Positions 1-7,831 of a stretch of 64,000 nt of DNA are shown in pieces (the first letter of the stretch is position 1; the number at the start of each line of letters is the position of its first letter). A model generated the notes under the pieces. That model was given only the letters and a program-made list of their open reading frames with translations, was not told where the DNA came from and searched no databases. The DNA comes from a virus: IMG/VR virus record IMGVR_UViG_3300028666_000022, positions 62,001 through 126,000 of that record, one strand, 5' to 3'. Position numbers and translations under genes: made by a program.

Positions 1-234
1 GAAACATATAGATTTAATATGTTTGATACAATTGCTGTTTTAGTTAGATATTTTAAAGAAAATAAACCAAAGGGCAAAAGAACATGGAAAATTGTAGCAT
101 TTTGGGATACATATAATACTAGAGAATCTAAAATTGAAGAACCTGAGTTATCAGAATCAATTAGAAACGAAGCTTTAAATGAATTGTTTAAACTTTGTCA
201 AGTAAAGACATGGGCAGAATGGAAATCTAAATAA
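1..234 (+). CDS. Partial or complete small hypothetical protein
   Basis: The frame is open to the left edge; the first ATG is at 19 but the codons before it are also open, so this may be the C-terminal end of a longer gene. The visible product is charged, ends with WAEWKSK and has no motif I recognise. It is the first of a run of plus-strand small genes. Confidence 0.55.
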   Translation, partial: ETYRFNMFDTIAVLVRYFKENKPKGKRTWKIVAFWDTYNTRESKIEEPELSESIRNEALNELFKLCQVKTWAEWKSK

Positions 235-243
235 AGATATTAT

Positions 244-423
244 ATGATTAATGATTATATTAGTTTAAATTATTGTTATAAAATTGATGGTGAAATTTAT
301 AGAAAATTAGATTTTGAACTAGAATTTTCGTTAAATGTTTATTTAACAAATTCGTTAATTAATCAATTGCGCATTGAATTTGATAATGATTTAACTTCTG
401 CTTTAATTAATGTAATGGAATAA
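244..423 (+). CDS. Small hypothetical protein, 59 aa
   Basis: An ATG frame of 59 codons fills the gap between its neighbours and stops 2 bases before the next ATG. The product (MINDYISLNYCYKIDGEIY...) is acidic with no recognised motif. Its call rests on the tight packing. Confidence 0.6.
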   Translation: MINDYISLNYCYKIDGEIYRKLDFELEFSLNVYLTNSLINQLRIEFDNDLTSALINVME

Positions 424-425
424 TT

Positions 426-953
426 ATGAAAACATTAATCAATTTTTTTAAAAATATTTTTTGTGACATTGTTATTTTCATTCCTGCTCCAAAACAAATT
501 TATTTTAAAATAAATACATTAAAAGATGTTCAACGGTATTTAAATAGTATTATATTCATCAACTCTGGTGGTTGTGGTATTGCTGCATTAGCAATGTTTA
601 AGTGGCTTAAGAAAAACAATTTGATTGAAGAAAATACAACTAATTTTGTATTTCTATATAAATCTGACGATGGAACAGACTATTTAAACAATTCCTCTGT
701 TTTAAAACAAAAATCAGGAATACCAGTAGCTCCAGCACATGTTATTTTATTTCATAAAGGTAATTATATTGATTCTGAAGGCATTGTTGAAGTTAACGAA
801 TATCATTGGTTGCAAAATGTTAATGAAGAAAACTTTGTTGTAAGAGCTAATAATAATTTATTCACATGGTGCGGTTTCTTTGATAGAAACAATATTAAAG
901 ATATTGAGAAAATGTTAGAAATTGATATGGACGATATTTTGATATTAAACTAA
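426..953 (+). CDS. Putative papain-like/NlpC-like cysteine peptidase
   Basis: The 175 aa product has an N-terminal hydrophobic stretch (about residues 5-20). It then has a Cys in a G-G-C-G-I-A-A-L context near residue 50, starting a helix, and later A-H-V-I-L-F-H followed by Y-I-D-S-E-G. Cys at a helix start, then His, then Asp is the order expected for papain-fold peptidases or amidases. The family was not identified and the reading is inference. The hydrophobic N-terminus could anchor or export it. It ends just before an ECF-type promoter at 958. Confidence 0.6.
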   Translation: MKTLINFFKNIFCDIVIFIPAPKQIYFKINTLKDVQRYLNSIIFINSGGCGIAALAMFKWLKKNNLIEENTTNFVFLYKSDDGTDYLNNSSVLKQKSGIPVAPAHVILFHKGNYIDSEGIVEVNEYHWLQNVNEENFVVRANNNLFTWCGFFDRNNIKDIEKMLEIDMDDILILN

Positions 954-957
954 GAAT

Positions 958-988
958 GTAACAAAATAAAATTATTTTCGTATAATAT
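958..988 (+). promoter_or_regulatory. Class B (ECF-sigma-like) promoter
   Basis: GTAAC at 958-962, exactly 16 bases, then CGTA at 979-982 followed by TAATAT. One of nine sites of this form. It lies 29 bases before the first of six tightly packed genes (1011-2280). Confidence 0.75.
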
Positions 989-1010
989 TTAAACGATAAA
1001 AATAATCAAT

Positions 1011-1169
1011 ATGAAAATAGTATTAAATAAATGTATGAATATCAACGAAATGGTTAATACTGTTAGTTCTTTTTCTAATATTGATACTGCTTTAGATATT
1101 ATTAATAAATTTAAACTGAATGAAAAAGTTGTTTTAATTTGGCATAATAATAAACTTATATTAAAATAA
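1011..1169 (+). CDS. Small hypothetical protein, 52 aa
   Basis: An ATG frame begins 29 bases after the class B promoter and ends 3 bases before the next gene. The product starts MKIVLNKCMNINEMV. No motif is recognised. Confidence 0.6.
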   Translation: MKIVLNKCMNINEMVNTVSSFSNIDTALDIINKFKLNEKVVLIWHNNKLILK

Positions 1170-1172
1170 ATC

Positions 1173-1400
1173 ATGGAAAAATTAACTGAATCTCAAGAAA
1201 ATAATCTTAAATGGTTAGAAGATTTTAGTGGAGCTGAAAAAGAAGTTACTTTTTCAGATGTTTCTAATATTAGTGATGCAATGAATAATATGTTTTTAAA
1301 CGCTTATCTATATTTTTCAAGCGAATTAGATTCTGAAGATAGAATTAATGAACTAATCGAAATATATAAATCAGGTTATAAATTAATTTTAAATGATTAA
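1173..1400 (+). CDS. Hypothetical acidic protein, 75 aa
   Basis: Second gene of the 1011-2280 unit. The product is acidic, rich in Glu, Asp and Asn, and predicted helical. No family is recognised. Confidence 0.7.
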   Translation: MEKLTESQENNLKWLEDFSGAEKEVTFSDVSNISDAMNNMFLNAYLYFSSELDSEDRINELIEIYKSGYKLILND

Positions 1401-1403
1401 ATT

Positions 1404-1652
1404 ATGAAAGCTATATTGAAAATCGGTGATACTATAAAAATATCAAATAAAAACAAAAATCATTCAGATAATGATGTTTGTGCCTATGCAAATATGTGTG
1501 GTGTTGTAACCAATATTTGGGAAGATAATTCCTTTGCTTTATGTTGTGGAAATTCAACATTAATTGTACCAATGCGAAATGCGTTTAAGAAAAAAATAAA
1601 GGGTATTTGGATATATTTAAATGAAGAATTATTATTTCATAAAAGCAAATAA
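1404..1652 (+). CDS. Hypothetical protein, 82 aa, Cys-containing
   Basis: It starts 3 bases after the previous stop. The opening (MKAILKIGDTIKI) and a G-V-V-T-N-I-W sequence suggest a small beta-barrel. Four Cys residues lie in the middle. The function is unknown. Confidence 0.7.
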   Translation: MKAILKIGDTIKISNKNKNHSDNDVCAYANMCGVVTNIWEDNSFALCCGNSTLIVPMRNAFKKKIKGIWIYLNEELLFHKSK

Positions 1653-1657
1653 ATTAT

Positions 1658-1876
1658 ATGCAAGAATATATTACCACACATAAAAAAGAAAATAAAAACA
1701 AATATATTTATTTTACACAAAAAGTAGAATTAGGTATTGAGAATGAAATTGGTTATGAATTAATGTGGAGTGGTAAAGTTAGTAAAGAAGAATGGAATTG
1801 GTCACAAGAAATTGCTAATGAACAACCAAATAGAGTAATAATAAATGAAAATAATGTTATTTGTATAAAAAATTAA
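1658..1876 (+). CDS. Hypothetical protein, 72 aa
   Basis: Same operon, 5 bases after the previous gene. It is charged and Trp-containing, with no recognised motif. Confidence 0.65.
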   Translation: MQEYITTHKKENKNKYIYFTQKVELGIENEIGYELMWSGKVSKEEWNWSQEIANEQPNRVIINENNVICIKN

Positions 1877-1878
1877 AC

Positions 1879-2115
1879 ATGACTGATTTACAAAATAAGA
1901 TATTAGAATTAATGAAATCTCAAGATGAATATGAAAAATGGGGATTTTGTTGTATGGGATATAGAGAAATTTCAAATATATTAAAACTAGAAGCTATATC
2001 AGTATCTAATTCAATGCGAACAATGTACAAAAAGGGTATATTAACTAATTATTATTGTAAAGATCAATATGATGATACCCATTATGAATTAAGAAACCCT
2101 AATTTTAAAAAATGA
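1879..2115 (+). CDS. Small winged-helix-like DNA-binding protein
   Basis: A 78 aa product read from the ATG at 1879. An in-frame TTG at 1861 would overlap the previous gene and is less likely. The pattern, helix / YREISNILKLEAISVSNSM / MYKKGILTNYY, resembles a helix-turn-helix followed by a wing, as in small phage regulators. Family not identified; the fold is inference. Confidence 0.65.
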   Translation: MTDLQNKILELMKSQDEYEKWGFCCMGYREISNILKLEAISVSNSMRTMYKKGILTNYYCKDQYDDTHYELRNPNFKK

Positions 2116-2118
2116 TTT

Positions 2119-2280
2119 ATGAAAACAAAAGAAGAAATTTATAAACAAATTGATAAGGCTATGGAAGCCATTAATGAAGGTGGAAAATTTAATGGAATGT
2201 CTTATGAAGATGGCGTAAAATATGCATTAGAATGGGTATGTGGTGATTCGGATGAAGAACCAATGCCAGAAGAAAATTAA
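2119..2280 (+). CDS. Small hypothetical protein, 53 aa
   Basis: An ATG frame directly after the winged-helix gene. It is acidic (ends EEPMPEEN) with a predicted helical N-terminus. Last gene before a degenerate class B promoter. Confidence 0.6.
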   Translation: MKTKEEIYKQIDKAMEAINEGGKFNGMSYEDGVKYALEWVCGDSDEEPMPEEN

Positions 2281-2296
2281 TGATAAAATAATTTTA

Positions 2297-2310
2297 TTTT
2301 CGTATATTAT
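2297..2310 (+). promoter_or_regulatory. Possible class B promoter, -10 region only
   Basis: TTTTCGTATATTAT matches the -10 half of the class B sites. The GTAAC box expected 16 bases upstream is not present, so this may be a weak or degenerate copy. It lies just before the ATG at 2324. Confidence 0.35.
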
Positions 2311-2323
2311 TAAAAACATTATT

Positions 2324-2794
2324 ATGAAAAATACCGAAAAAGCAATTGAATGGTGGAATAGTTTAGGTAATTTATATAAAAGAAAATTAACCACAGAACA
2401 TTTTGTTGGGAGAAGAGTTAATACATTATGTGATTCTGAAATTGAAGTAATTTATAATGACTTTAATAATTTTGATTTACCTGAAGATTGTACATCATTC
2501 AATGATATAATGTATGATTACAATAAAACAATTAAAATGAAAAAATATAATATTAATAATTATATAATAATTTACCCAAATGAAAGTGGTTGGAGGAAAA
2601 TTATTGAATTAACCCAATCACATTATGAATTAACTCAAGAAAAAGCAAATGATTGGGTTAATATTAGAAAAGAAAATGGTGGTTTTAAAGAACAATTATG
2701 GGTGTTAATTTCAATTTATTATGAAATGTTTTTCAATGGAGAAAAATATTTTAATACTGCAATAATTGATTTATGTGGTGAAGTTATTGAATAA
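2324..2794 (+). CDS. Hypothetical protein, 156 aa
   Basis: I chose the ATG at 2324 (MKNTEKAIEWWNSL) because a longer in-frame extension to 2240 would overlap both the previous gene and the promoter-like site. The product begins with a helical segment resembling openings of other Bacteroidota phage small proteins. No function is assigned. Confidence 0.7.
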   Translation: MKNTEKAIEWWNSLGNLYKRKLTTEHFVGRRVNTLCDSEIEVIYNDFNNFDLPEDCTSFNDIMYDYNKTIKMKKYNINNYIIIYPNESGWRKIIELTQSHYELTQEKANDWVNIRKENGGFKEQLWVLISIYYEMFFNGEKYFNTAIIDLCGEVIE

Positions 2795-2838
2795 TAATAT
2801 ACAAAAATAAATAATATGAGCTTAGAGTATGAAAATAA

Positions 2839-3060
2839 TTAAATTTTCTTTATTGATCTTATGTCAATCGGCTGTACTCCTACAACCTCTACCTTATCTT
2901 ACCTAAGTATTTTAAGGTTACATTTATTAGCTATTATTTTTGATTCAATACTTTCGTATTGTCTTGCTAATTTGTTATTAACTTTTATGATTTTACATTA
3001 CCAAAGTATTAATTTAGGTAATAACCACAATATATCAAAGAACGTAAAGATAAATACTGG
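2839..3060. mobile_element. Deletion remnant of a TnpB element (remnant A)
   Basis: On the minus strand, 2839-2885 encodes a TnpB-like C-terminus (VEVVGVQPIDIRSIKKI then stop). This is followed, after a large internal deletion, by a block of which 2978-3058 is identical to 35945-36025. That block contains an imperfect hairpin (ATTACC ... GGTAAT, 2997-3022) typical of IS200/IS605-family ends. The rest of the element is missing. A plus-strand frame across it (2861-3082) has no support as a gene. Confidence 0.6.
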
Positions 3061-3082
3061 AAATTATGAAAAAAGTAAATAA

Positions 3083-3181
3083 AAAGAAGCAGAATTTATT
3101 GCCAATATTAGAGCTGCAATACAAAATGAATTAGGCGAGGATGAGTTTAACATATTAATAAAACATAATTTAAAATATTAA
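3083..3181 (+). pseudogene. 3' fragment of a gene, next to remnant A
   Basis: Directly right of the remnant, an open frame without a start codon encodes 32 residues beginning KEAEFIANIRAAIQNELGED and ending in a stop. It reads like the C-terminus of a small helical protein whose 5' part was lost with the insertion. Parent gene unknown. Confidence 0.45.
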
Positions 3182-3185
3182 TACT

Positions 3186-3662
3186 ATGACACAACAAGAA
3201 CTAGATGTTTTAAAAACTTACTTATCTTATGATGAAATCAAAGAGATATGTATTGAAGAATGCAGAAGATTAGTAAGAGAAGGTGTGAATAGTATCAAAC
3301 CAGATAAAAGAATTGACAATTATGAAAGAATTATTTCAAATGCTGTTCACTACTATCTTGAAACTGAAATAGATCAAATACTTGATGTTAATACAAAAGA
3401 ATTAATCAAATCAAATGTATTAAATATTTTAACAAAACCAGAATTTACAAAATATTCTATTTTTAGAACTAAAAATTCTTGGGATAATGAGGATTCTATT
3501 GGAACTAAATATCTTAAAGAAGCAGTTACAGAAAATAAAAATTATATAAAAGAAAAAGTTAAATCCGTAATTGAAGAAATTGATTTTAATAATCTTAAAG
3601 AAGATATTAAAGAATATATTCTTGAAGTTATTGATGAAAAATTTAGTAAATCACTAAAATAA
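3186..3662 (+). CDS. Hypothetical helical protein, 158 aa
   Basis: Highly charged (Lys, Glu, Ile, Asn), predicted all-helical, with no Cys/His cluster and no membrane segment. It starts with MTQQELDVLKTYLSY. The next gene follows after 8 bases. Confidence 0.75.
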   Translation: MTQQELDVLKTYLSYDEIKEICIEECRRLVREGVNSIKPDKRIDNYERIISNAVHYYLETEIDQILDVNTKELIKSNVLNILTKPEFTKYSIFRTKNSWDNEDSIGTKYLKEAVTENKNYIKEKVKSVIEEIDFNNLKEDIKEYILEVIDEKFSKSLK

Positions 3663-3670
3663 ACAACATT

Positions 3671-3892
3671 ATGATTGGTATTGAATTTACATTTAATGAT
3701 GGAACAAAGGACAATTATGATCCCATTAATTTTCCTGATGATTTCGAAGAAACTAATAAAGAATATATTTTACATATGGTGTATGATTATGTAATTGAGA
3801 AATCAATAGTAAAAAGTATTCGACATTATGAATTATGCCCTATTTGTGGTCATGAATTGTATGAAGACGGTTGTCACAATTATCATGAATAA
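3671..3892 (+). CDS. Small zinc-ribbon-like protein, 73 aa
   Basis: The C-terminus holds C-P-I-C-G-H, then Cys and His (DGCHNYHE), a half zinc-ribbon arrangement. The N-terminal part is acidic and unrecognised. Function unknown. Confidence 0.65.
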   Translation: MIGIEFTFNDGTKDNYDPINFPDDFEETNKEYILHMVYDYVIEKSIVKSIRHYELCPICGHELYEDGCHNYHE

Positions 3893-3982
3893 AAAATTTT
3901 TCTAATTTATGTGGTTTATTTAAATAGTTTTAATATATTTACAAAATTTATTTTAACCTAAATAATAGAAAGGAAATTTGTG

Positions 3983-4080
3983 ATGGAAGAAAATATTTGG
4001 AGTGAACTAAGATACGAAGAAACTGCTGAAAATATTGTTAATATTTTTGCTTGACTAACAGGTGAACTCGATGAAATTGG
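3983..4080 (+). pseudogene. Truncated, nonsense-mutated copy of the 6261-6479 gene
   Basis: From about 3925 the leader and codons match the gene at 6261 closely: the same AATAGAAAGGAAA leader and near-identical residues EENIWSELRYEET. The codon for the Trp of the W-L-T-G-E motif has become TGA at 4052, and homology stops at the IS607-like element's end near 4081. It is therefore both nonsense-mutated and truncated. Confidence 0.75.
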
Positions 4081-4105
4081 AACAGTACAAAATAATATAA
4101 TAATA

Positions 4106-5440
4106 TTACTTCTTTATGATCGAAACCATTGGCGATACTGCAATCACCTCTATCCCATTATCAAACTCGATGTTTGGAATTGCTTTTCTTAATATATTTA
4201 AACTCCCGTTTAAATCTGCATTTATCAATTTCTTTGATTTTGATCTATATAAACCCCTATAAATTCTTCTACCACTAAATTTATGTTTATTAATATCATT
4301 GTCTTCAATACCAATATTATTATTTTCACATTTTTTATCTTTCTTTTTATACACTGGTATCTCATCTTCATCTATAAAACTAGCCTTACTCGTATAACTT
4401 TCTTCCTGTATTAAGACATTTATACCAAGTAATTTAGCCTTATATTCTAACATCCATATAAACCTACTGTGTGGTATGCCTACAAATTTTTGATTACTCT
4501 CCTTGCCCATATTTATCTCTTGCTTCCACTCCTTATTATTACCAATTATTAAGGTATTAATATTGTTGTCAACTAAATGATTAATAATATATCGACTTGC
4601 TTTATGCAAATAATCATCAACTTTGTTATTCCTTTTATTTGTTAAATTCTTAATTCTATTGCTTGTCCCATATTGTTGTTTTTCTCCTTTCTTATTTATA
4701 TAATGATTTAAATCTGATTTGTAATGAGCTAAATTTTTATTATAATATTGATTAATACTTTTTAATGGTTTACCATTAATAATTATTGATTTAATTACAT
4801 TACTACCTATTGTTGCTAAATTATTTAAACCCAAATCAATACTAGCATACCTATTATTATTTGGCTTTAACTCAACTTCTTTTACTTCATATAATACTTC
4901 AATTACATAATGATTACCTTTTGGTATTACTCTACATTGCTTAATATTTTTAGAATTTATTTTAGTTTTAACCCTAATATTAGTTCTCGATAATTTAACT
5001 ATATTATTTTTTAATTCTTTTTTCGATATAGCATCTAATGTATAAATCAACATAAATCTACCATTTATCTTATCTTTATAATTGGGTAATTCAGGCTTAC
5101 CTTTATATTTAGATTTATTTTTATTATAATCCTTAATAGAAGCAAAGAAAGATTTCCAATTTTTATCTAATTGCATTAGGGTTTGATTTGATATTTTTCT
5201 AGGTAATTGTATATAATCAATATCATTAGAATCAATCATTAATCTATTAATATCATAATAATTTAAATAATTAGCATGATCAACTAAACCTAATTTTTTC
5301 TCATTACTTGTTTTAATAAATTCTTGTCTGATTATATAATTAGCTTTATTGTAAAGGTTTTTACTAAGAAAACATAGTTTATCAATTTCAATAAAATATT
5401 GATTAGATTTTTTAATTATATGTTTTTCTGTTAAAATCAC
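4106..5440 (-). CDS. tnpB: TnpB, RNA-guided nuclease of the IS607-linked type
   Basis: 444 aa. The RuvC-I Asp is in ASIDLGLNNLAT (D202) and the RuvC-III Asp in INADLNGSLNILRK (D409). The usual RuvC-II 'ExL' segment reads TLIIGNNKEWKQE, without the normal Glu. Downstream, a conserved Glu pair stands in IQEESYTSKASF (346-347). The Cys4 zinc finger between RuvC-II and -III is absent. This combination fits the TnpB clade with a relocated catalytic Glu that is related to Fanzor proteins and travels with IS607; that link is from family knowledge. TnpB cuts DNA next to a short target motif, guided by an RNA from the element's end, which would lie within or just past the gene's 3' end here. Confidence 0.9.
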   Translation of the reverse strand: MILTEKHIIKKSNQYFIEIDKLCFLSKNLYNKANYIIRQEFIKTSNEKKLGLVDHANYLNYYDINRLMIDSNDIDYIQLPRKISNQTLMQLDKNWKSFFASIKDYNKNKSKYKGKPELPNYKDKINGRFMLIYTLDAISKKELKNNIVKLSRTNIRVKTKINSKNIKQCRVIPKGNHYVIEVLYEVKEVELKPNNNRYASIDLGLNNLATIGSNVIKSIIINGKPLKSINQYYNKNLAHYKSDLNHYINKKGEKQQYGTSNRIKNLTNKRNNKVDDYLHKASRYIINHLVDNNINTLIIGNNKEWKQEINMGKESNQKFVGIPHSRFIWMLEYKAKLLGINVLIQEESYTSKASFIDEDEIPVYKKKDKKCENNNIGIEDNDINKHKFSGRRIYRGLYRSKSKKLINADLNGSLNILRKAIPNIEFDNGIEVIAVSPMVSIIKK

Positions 5441-5479
5441 TTTAAATTATTAATGTTATTAAATTATATTTTACTTATT

Positions 5480-6058
5480 TTAGTTTTCAATGAATTGTTT
5501 TATTTCTTCCTTATTCTTCTTTCTCCTTAAGCCATATATCCTTTCTGAAAATGAATAAAATATACTAATTAAATCATTTAGTAAATCTTCTTTATCTTCA
5601 TTTACTTGATTTATTACTAATATTTGTTTTCCTTTTAACTTAAGTAATAATTCAATATAATTAAAACCAAATCTTGTTAATCTATCTTTATTTTCAACAA
5701 TAATCATATTCCAATCATCTCTAACCAATATTTTATTTAATTTAGGACGATTATCATTCATACCTGAAGCAATTTCTTTAATTTCATCAATAATGATATA
5801 CGCATTTTTTGTTGCAAAATCACGTATTCTATTTAATTGATTATCCAATTCTAATTTCTTGTCATTATTAGAAACTCTAGCATATAAAATTACATTGGTT
5901 TGATTATTAATTTCAGGAAATAAGGGTATTTTAACATGGTTGGTTTCATCTAAGAAAGCACCTTTAATTTTACCAGCAACAAATCTATTCCAAGCTGTTT
6001 TATAAGTAACTGAATTTTCTCTTGCATATTCGGATAATTTTTTATATATTTGTTTCAT
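5480..6058 (-). CDS. tnpA: IS607-family serine recombinase TnpA
   Basis: 192 aa. The N-terminal 45 residues form a small HTH-like DNA-binding domain (YARENSVTYKTAWNRFVAGK). The catalytic domain opens with ILYARVSNNDKK, in which Ser63 is the expected nucleophile. It continues with the ENKDRLTRFGF block characteristic of IS607 resolvases. It should catalyse excision and integration of the element. It stands 39 bases upstream of tnpB. Confidence 0.9.
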   Translation of the reverse strand: MKQIYKKLSEYARENSVTYKTAWNRFVAGKIKGAFLDETNHVKIPLFPEINNQTNVILYARVSNNDKKLELDNQLNRIRDFATKNAYIIIDEIKEIASGMNDNRPKLNKILVRDDWNMIIVENKDRLTRFGFNYIELLLKLKGKQILVINQVNEDKEDLLNDLISIFYSFSERIYGLRRKKNKEEIKQFIEN

Positions 6059-6079
6059 GAATAAAATGTTTTATATTTG
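6049..6079 (+). promoter_or_regulatory. Possible outward class A promoter at the element edge
   Basis: TTTG (6049-6052), 19 bases, TATATTTG (6072-6079) on the plus strand is a perfect Bacteroidota housekeeping match. It overlaps the tnpA start codon on the other strand and points out of the element at the gene at 6261. It could be coincidental in such AT-rich DNA. Confidence 0.4.
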
Positions 6080-6260
6080 TATATATAAATACTATTAATG
6101 TAGAAAAAGTTTATATAAATTTCAATAATTTTACATATTAATTATAATTAGTTTAAAATATGTAATGAATAAAATTTATAATTAATGTGTTTTAATTTAA
6201 AAATTTTTAATATATTTACAAAAATTATTTTAATTTAAACAATAGAAAGGAAAGTGAGTC

Positions 6261-6479
6261 ATGGATGAGAATATTTGGTCAGAATTACGTTATGAAGAAA
6301 CTGGTGAAAATATTATTAATATTTTTGGTTGGTTAACAGGCGAACTAGATGAAACAGGAATTGCTATTATTGAAATCAATGTTTTAACTGGTTTTGTAAC
6401 TTATCTTGATGAAAGAGCTAAAGACGATTTATACGCTCAGGAAGCAGTTCAAGAAGTTTTTGATATTTACGGTTTATAA
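6261..6479 (+). CDS. Hypothetical acidic protein, 72 aa (intact paralogue)
   Basis: Complete copy of the gene whose truncated version lies at 3983. The leader is conserved between the two copies, including AATAGAAAGG, so its AGAAAGG may act as a ribosome site. The product is acidic with an ITEINVLTGFVTYLDERAKDD-like middle. Function unknown. Confidence 0.75.
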   Translation: MDENIWSELRYEETGENIINIFGWLTGELDETGIAIIEINVLTGFVTYLDERAKDDLYAQEAVQEVFDIYGL

Positions 6480-6491
6480 TAATATCTATTT

Positions 6492-6680
6492 ATGAAAAAT
6501 TTAATTAATTTTATTTTCTTTAGATGGAGTAAGTGGGAAGTGTATATACCTAACATTACTGAAACAGTTGGATTATTTCCCGAAAAAAAAGTTGTTGTTG
6601 ATATTTACGTAAAAACAAATATCTATACAGGATTAAAAAAATATAAAAGAGTTGTTAAATATCGAATTAGGCCAGAATGA
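6492..6680 (+). CDS. Hypothetical protein, 62 aa
   Basis: Short basic protein beginning MKNLINFIFFRWSKW, predicted mostly beta. Its stop overlaps the next start (ATGA), so it is translated with the acetyltransferase gene that follows. Confidence 0.65.
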   Translation: MKNLINFIFFRWSKWEVYIPNITETVGLFPEKKVVVDIYVKTNIYTGLKKYKRVVKYRIRPE

Positions 6681-7030
6681 AATCCCTTACTCAAGAAATT
6701 CTTAATGAATTTGTTCTTGATTTAAAGAAGAATCGATTCAAAGATATTATCAAAGATCTTAAAATAGATTTGTCTTCTAATGAAGACAATACAGAATACA
6801 TTTATCTAGGTTTAATCATTCTTAGGAAAAAAGAAAGACATAAGGGATATGGTTCATTAATCATGAAAGAAATTATATCTTTAGCAAACGAATATAATCT
6901 TCCAATTAAGTTATACTCAACAGCAGCTTATGGTTCAAAGATTGATAAACTAAATGAATTTTATAATAAACATGGTTTTGTTTTAGATAATTTAATGTTG
7001 TGTTATTTTCCAAAAATTGTAACAAAATAA
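6677..7030 (+). CDS. GNAT-family acetyltransferase
   Basis: 117 aa with a recognisable acetyl-CoA site: L-I-I-L-R-K-K-E-R-H-K-G-Y-G (motif A, R/Q-x-x-G-x-G/A type). It is followed by a helix SLIMKEIISLANEYN and a motif B-like FYNKHGFVLDN. The substrate is unknown. Overlaps the previous gene by 4 bases. A class B promoter overlaps its last codons. Confidence 0.8.
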   Translation: MKSLTQEILNEFVLDLKKNRFKDIIKDLKIDLSSNEDNTEYIYLGLIILRKKERHKGYGSLIMKEIISLANEYNLPIKLYSTAAYGSKIDKLNEFYNKHGFVLDNLMLCYFPKIVTK

Positions 7031-7048
7031 ATTAATTTTCGTATAATT
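7019..7048 (+). promoter_or_regulatory. Class B (ECF-sigma-like) promoter
   Basis: GTAAC 7019-7023, 16 bases, CGTA 7040-7043 followed by TAAT. Overlaps the 3' end of the acetyltransferase gene and precedes the gene at 7068. Confidence 0.75.
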
Positions 7049-7067
7049 TTTAATTTAAAATTAATAA

Positions 7068-7394
7068 ATGAATAATATAAAATATATTGAACCCAATAAA
7101 AGCTTAATGGGGCGAATATTTAGATTTTTTGGTATTGAATTAAACACTAAATTCAATGATGGATATTTTCATACATTTGGTTATTCTGGAAAACAAAAAA
7201 ATAATAAAAGAGATATTATCATAATAGAAAAATTAGATGGAAATGTCATTAGTATACCTAACAATAAAAAATATTATACGTTTCAGAATAATTTTATTTA
7301 TAGTGGACACATTAAAAATATTGAAAAGACTATAGATAATAAACATAACACATTATTTTTAAATGAAAAAATAAGTGTTAATTGGGACGCATAA
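7068..7394 (+). CDS. Hypothetical protein, 108 aa
   Basis: Lies directly behind a class B promoter and before another, so it is probably a single-gene unit. Predicted beta-rich, basic, no membrane segment. Not recognised. Confidence 0.7.
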   Translation: MNNIKYIEPNKSLMGRIFRFFGIELNTKFNDGYFHTFGYSGKQKNNKRDIIIIEKLDGNVISIPNNKKYYTFQNNFIYSGHIKNIEKTIDNKHNTLFLNEKISVNWDA

Positions 7395-7412
7395 ATTATT
7401 TTTAAAGAATTA

Positions 7413-7442
7413 GTAACAAATTAGATTAATTTTCGTAATATA
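7413..7442 (+). promoter_or_regulatory. Class B (ECF-sigma-like) promoter
   Basis: GTAAC 7413-7417, 16 bases, CGTA 7434-7437 followed by ATAT. Drives the unit 7471-8353. Confidence 0.75.
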
Positions 7443-7470
7443 AACTATAATCAACAAAACAATAAAATTT

Positions 7471-7614
7471 ATGAAAAAAGAACAACAATGTAAAATATGT
7501 AATAATAAAAAACTAATTGAAGTATTGGTTATGGGAACGGATGTTGATTGGGTGGAATGCCCATATTGTTCGAATAAATCAGAATATATTAAATTTCAAA
7601 ACTCAGTTAATTAA
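7471..7614 (+). CDS. Small Cys4 zinc-ribbon protein, 47 aa
   Basis: Two CxxC knuckles (QCKICNNKK and ECPYCSNKS) separated by about 23 residues make a complete minimal zinc ribbon. Small phage proteins of this kind often bind nucleic acid or host enzymes; no specific role can be assigned. First gene after a class B promoter. Confidence 0.7.
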   Translation: MKKEQQCKICNNKKLIEVLVMGTDVDWVECPYCSNKSEYIKFQNSVN

Positions 7615-7621
7615 TAATCTT

Positions 7622-7828
7622 ATGAAAGAATTAGAAATATCAATTAAGATCCTAAAGGAAGATAAAACAGAATTAGAATGTAAACTTTATTATTTCTTTA
7701 GAAATGGAAGAGTTCCAGATGATAATGAATATTATGAAATGATGGAATTATTAGAAAATTGGTCAATAATAAAATCAAATATTAAGTGTGTCGAAGATAT
7801 TCAAAAAACAATTATTAATAATATTTAG
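7622..7828 (+). CDS. Hypothetical coiled-coil protein, 68 aa
   Basis: The start is set at the ATG at 7622 (MKELEISIKILKEDK); the longer frame from 7517 would run through the zinc-ribbon gene. Entirely helical and charged, likely a short coiled coil. Function unknown. Confidence 0.65.
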   Translation: MKELEISIKILKEDKTELECKLYYFFRNGRVPDDNEYYEMMELLENWSIIKSNIKCVEDIQKTIINNI

Positions 7829-7831
7829 AAT

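Larger units (their letters stand above)
4081..6110 (-). mobile_element. IS607-like element (serine recombinase TnpA + TnpB)
   Basis: Contains tnpA and tnpB in the same orientation. The tnpB-side end is placed where homology of the disrupted gene copy stops, just after a GG at 4079-4080 and at ACAGTAC. The same GG/ACAGTAC junction occurs at remnant B (35782). IS607 enzymes are known to use GG cores. The tnpA-side end is unclear; 6085-6107 resembles the end of remnant B. Confidence 0.75.

Noticed and set aside
2817-2843. ATG frame of eight codons (MSLEYENN) taken first as the 5' part of the gene cut by remnant A
   Set aside because: The tnpB stop lies at 2839-2841 and the element's end may include this stretch, so it cannot be assigned to the host gene.
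2861-3082. 73-codon plus-strand frame starting MSIGCTPTTSTLSY
   Set aside because: It runs through the tnpB remnant and element end in the wrong strand; not a gene.
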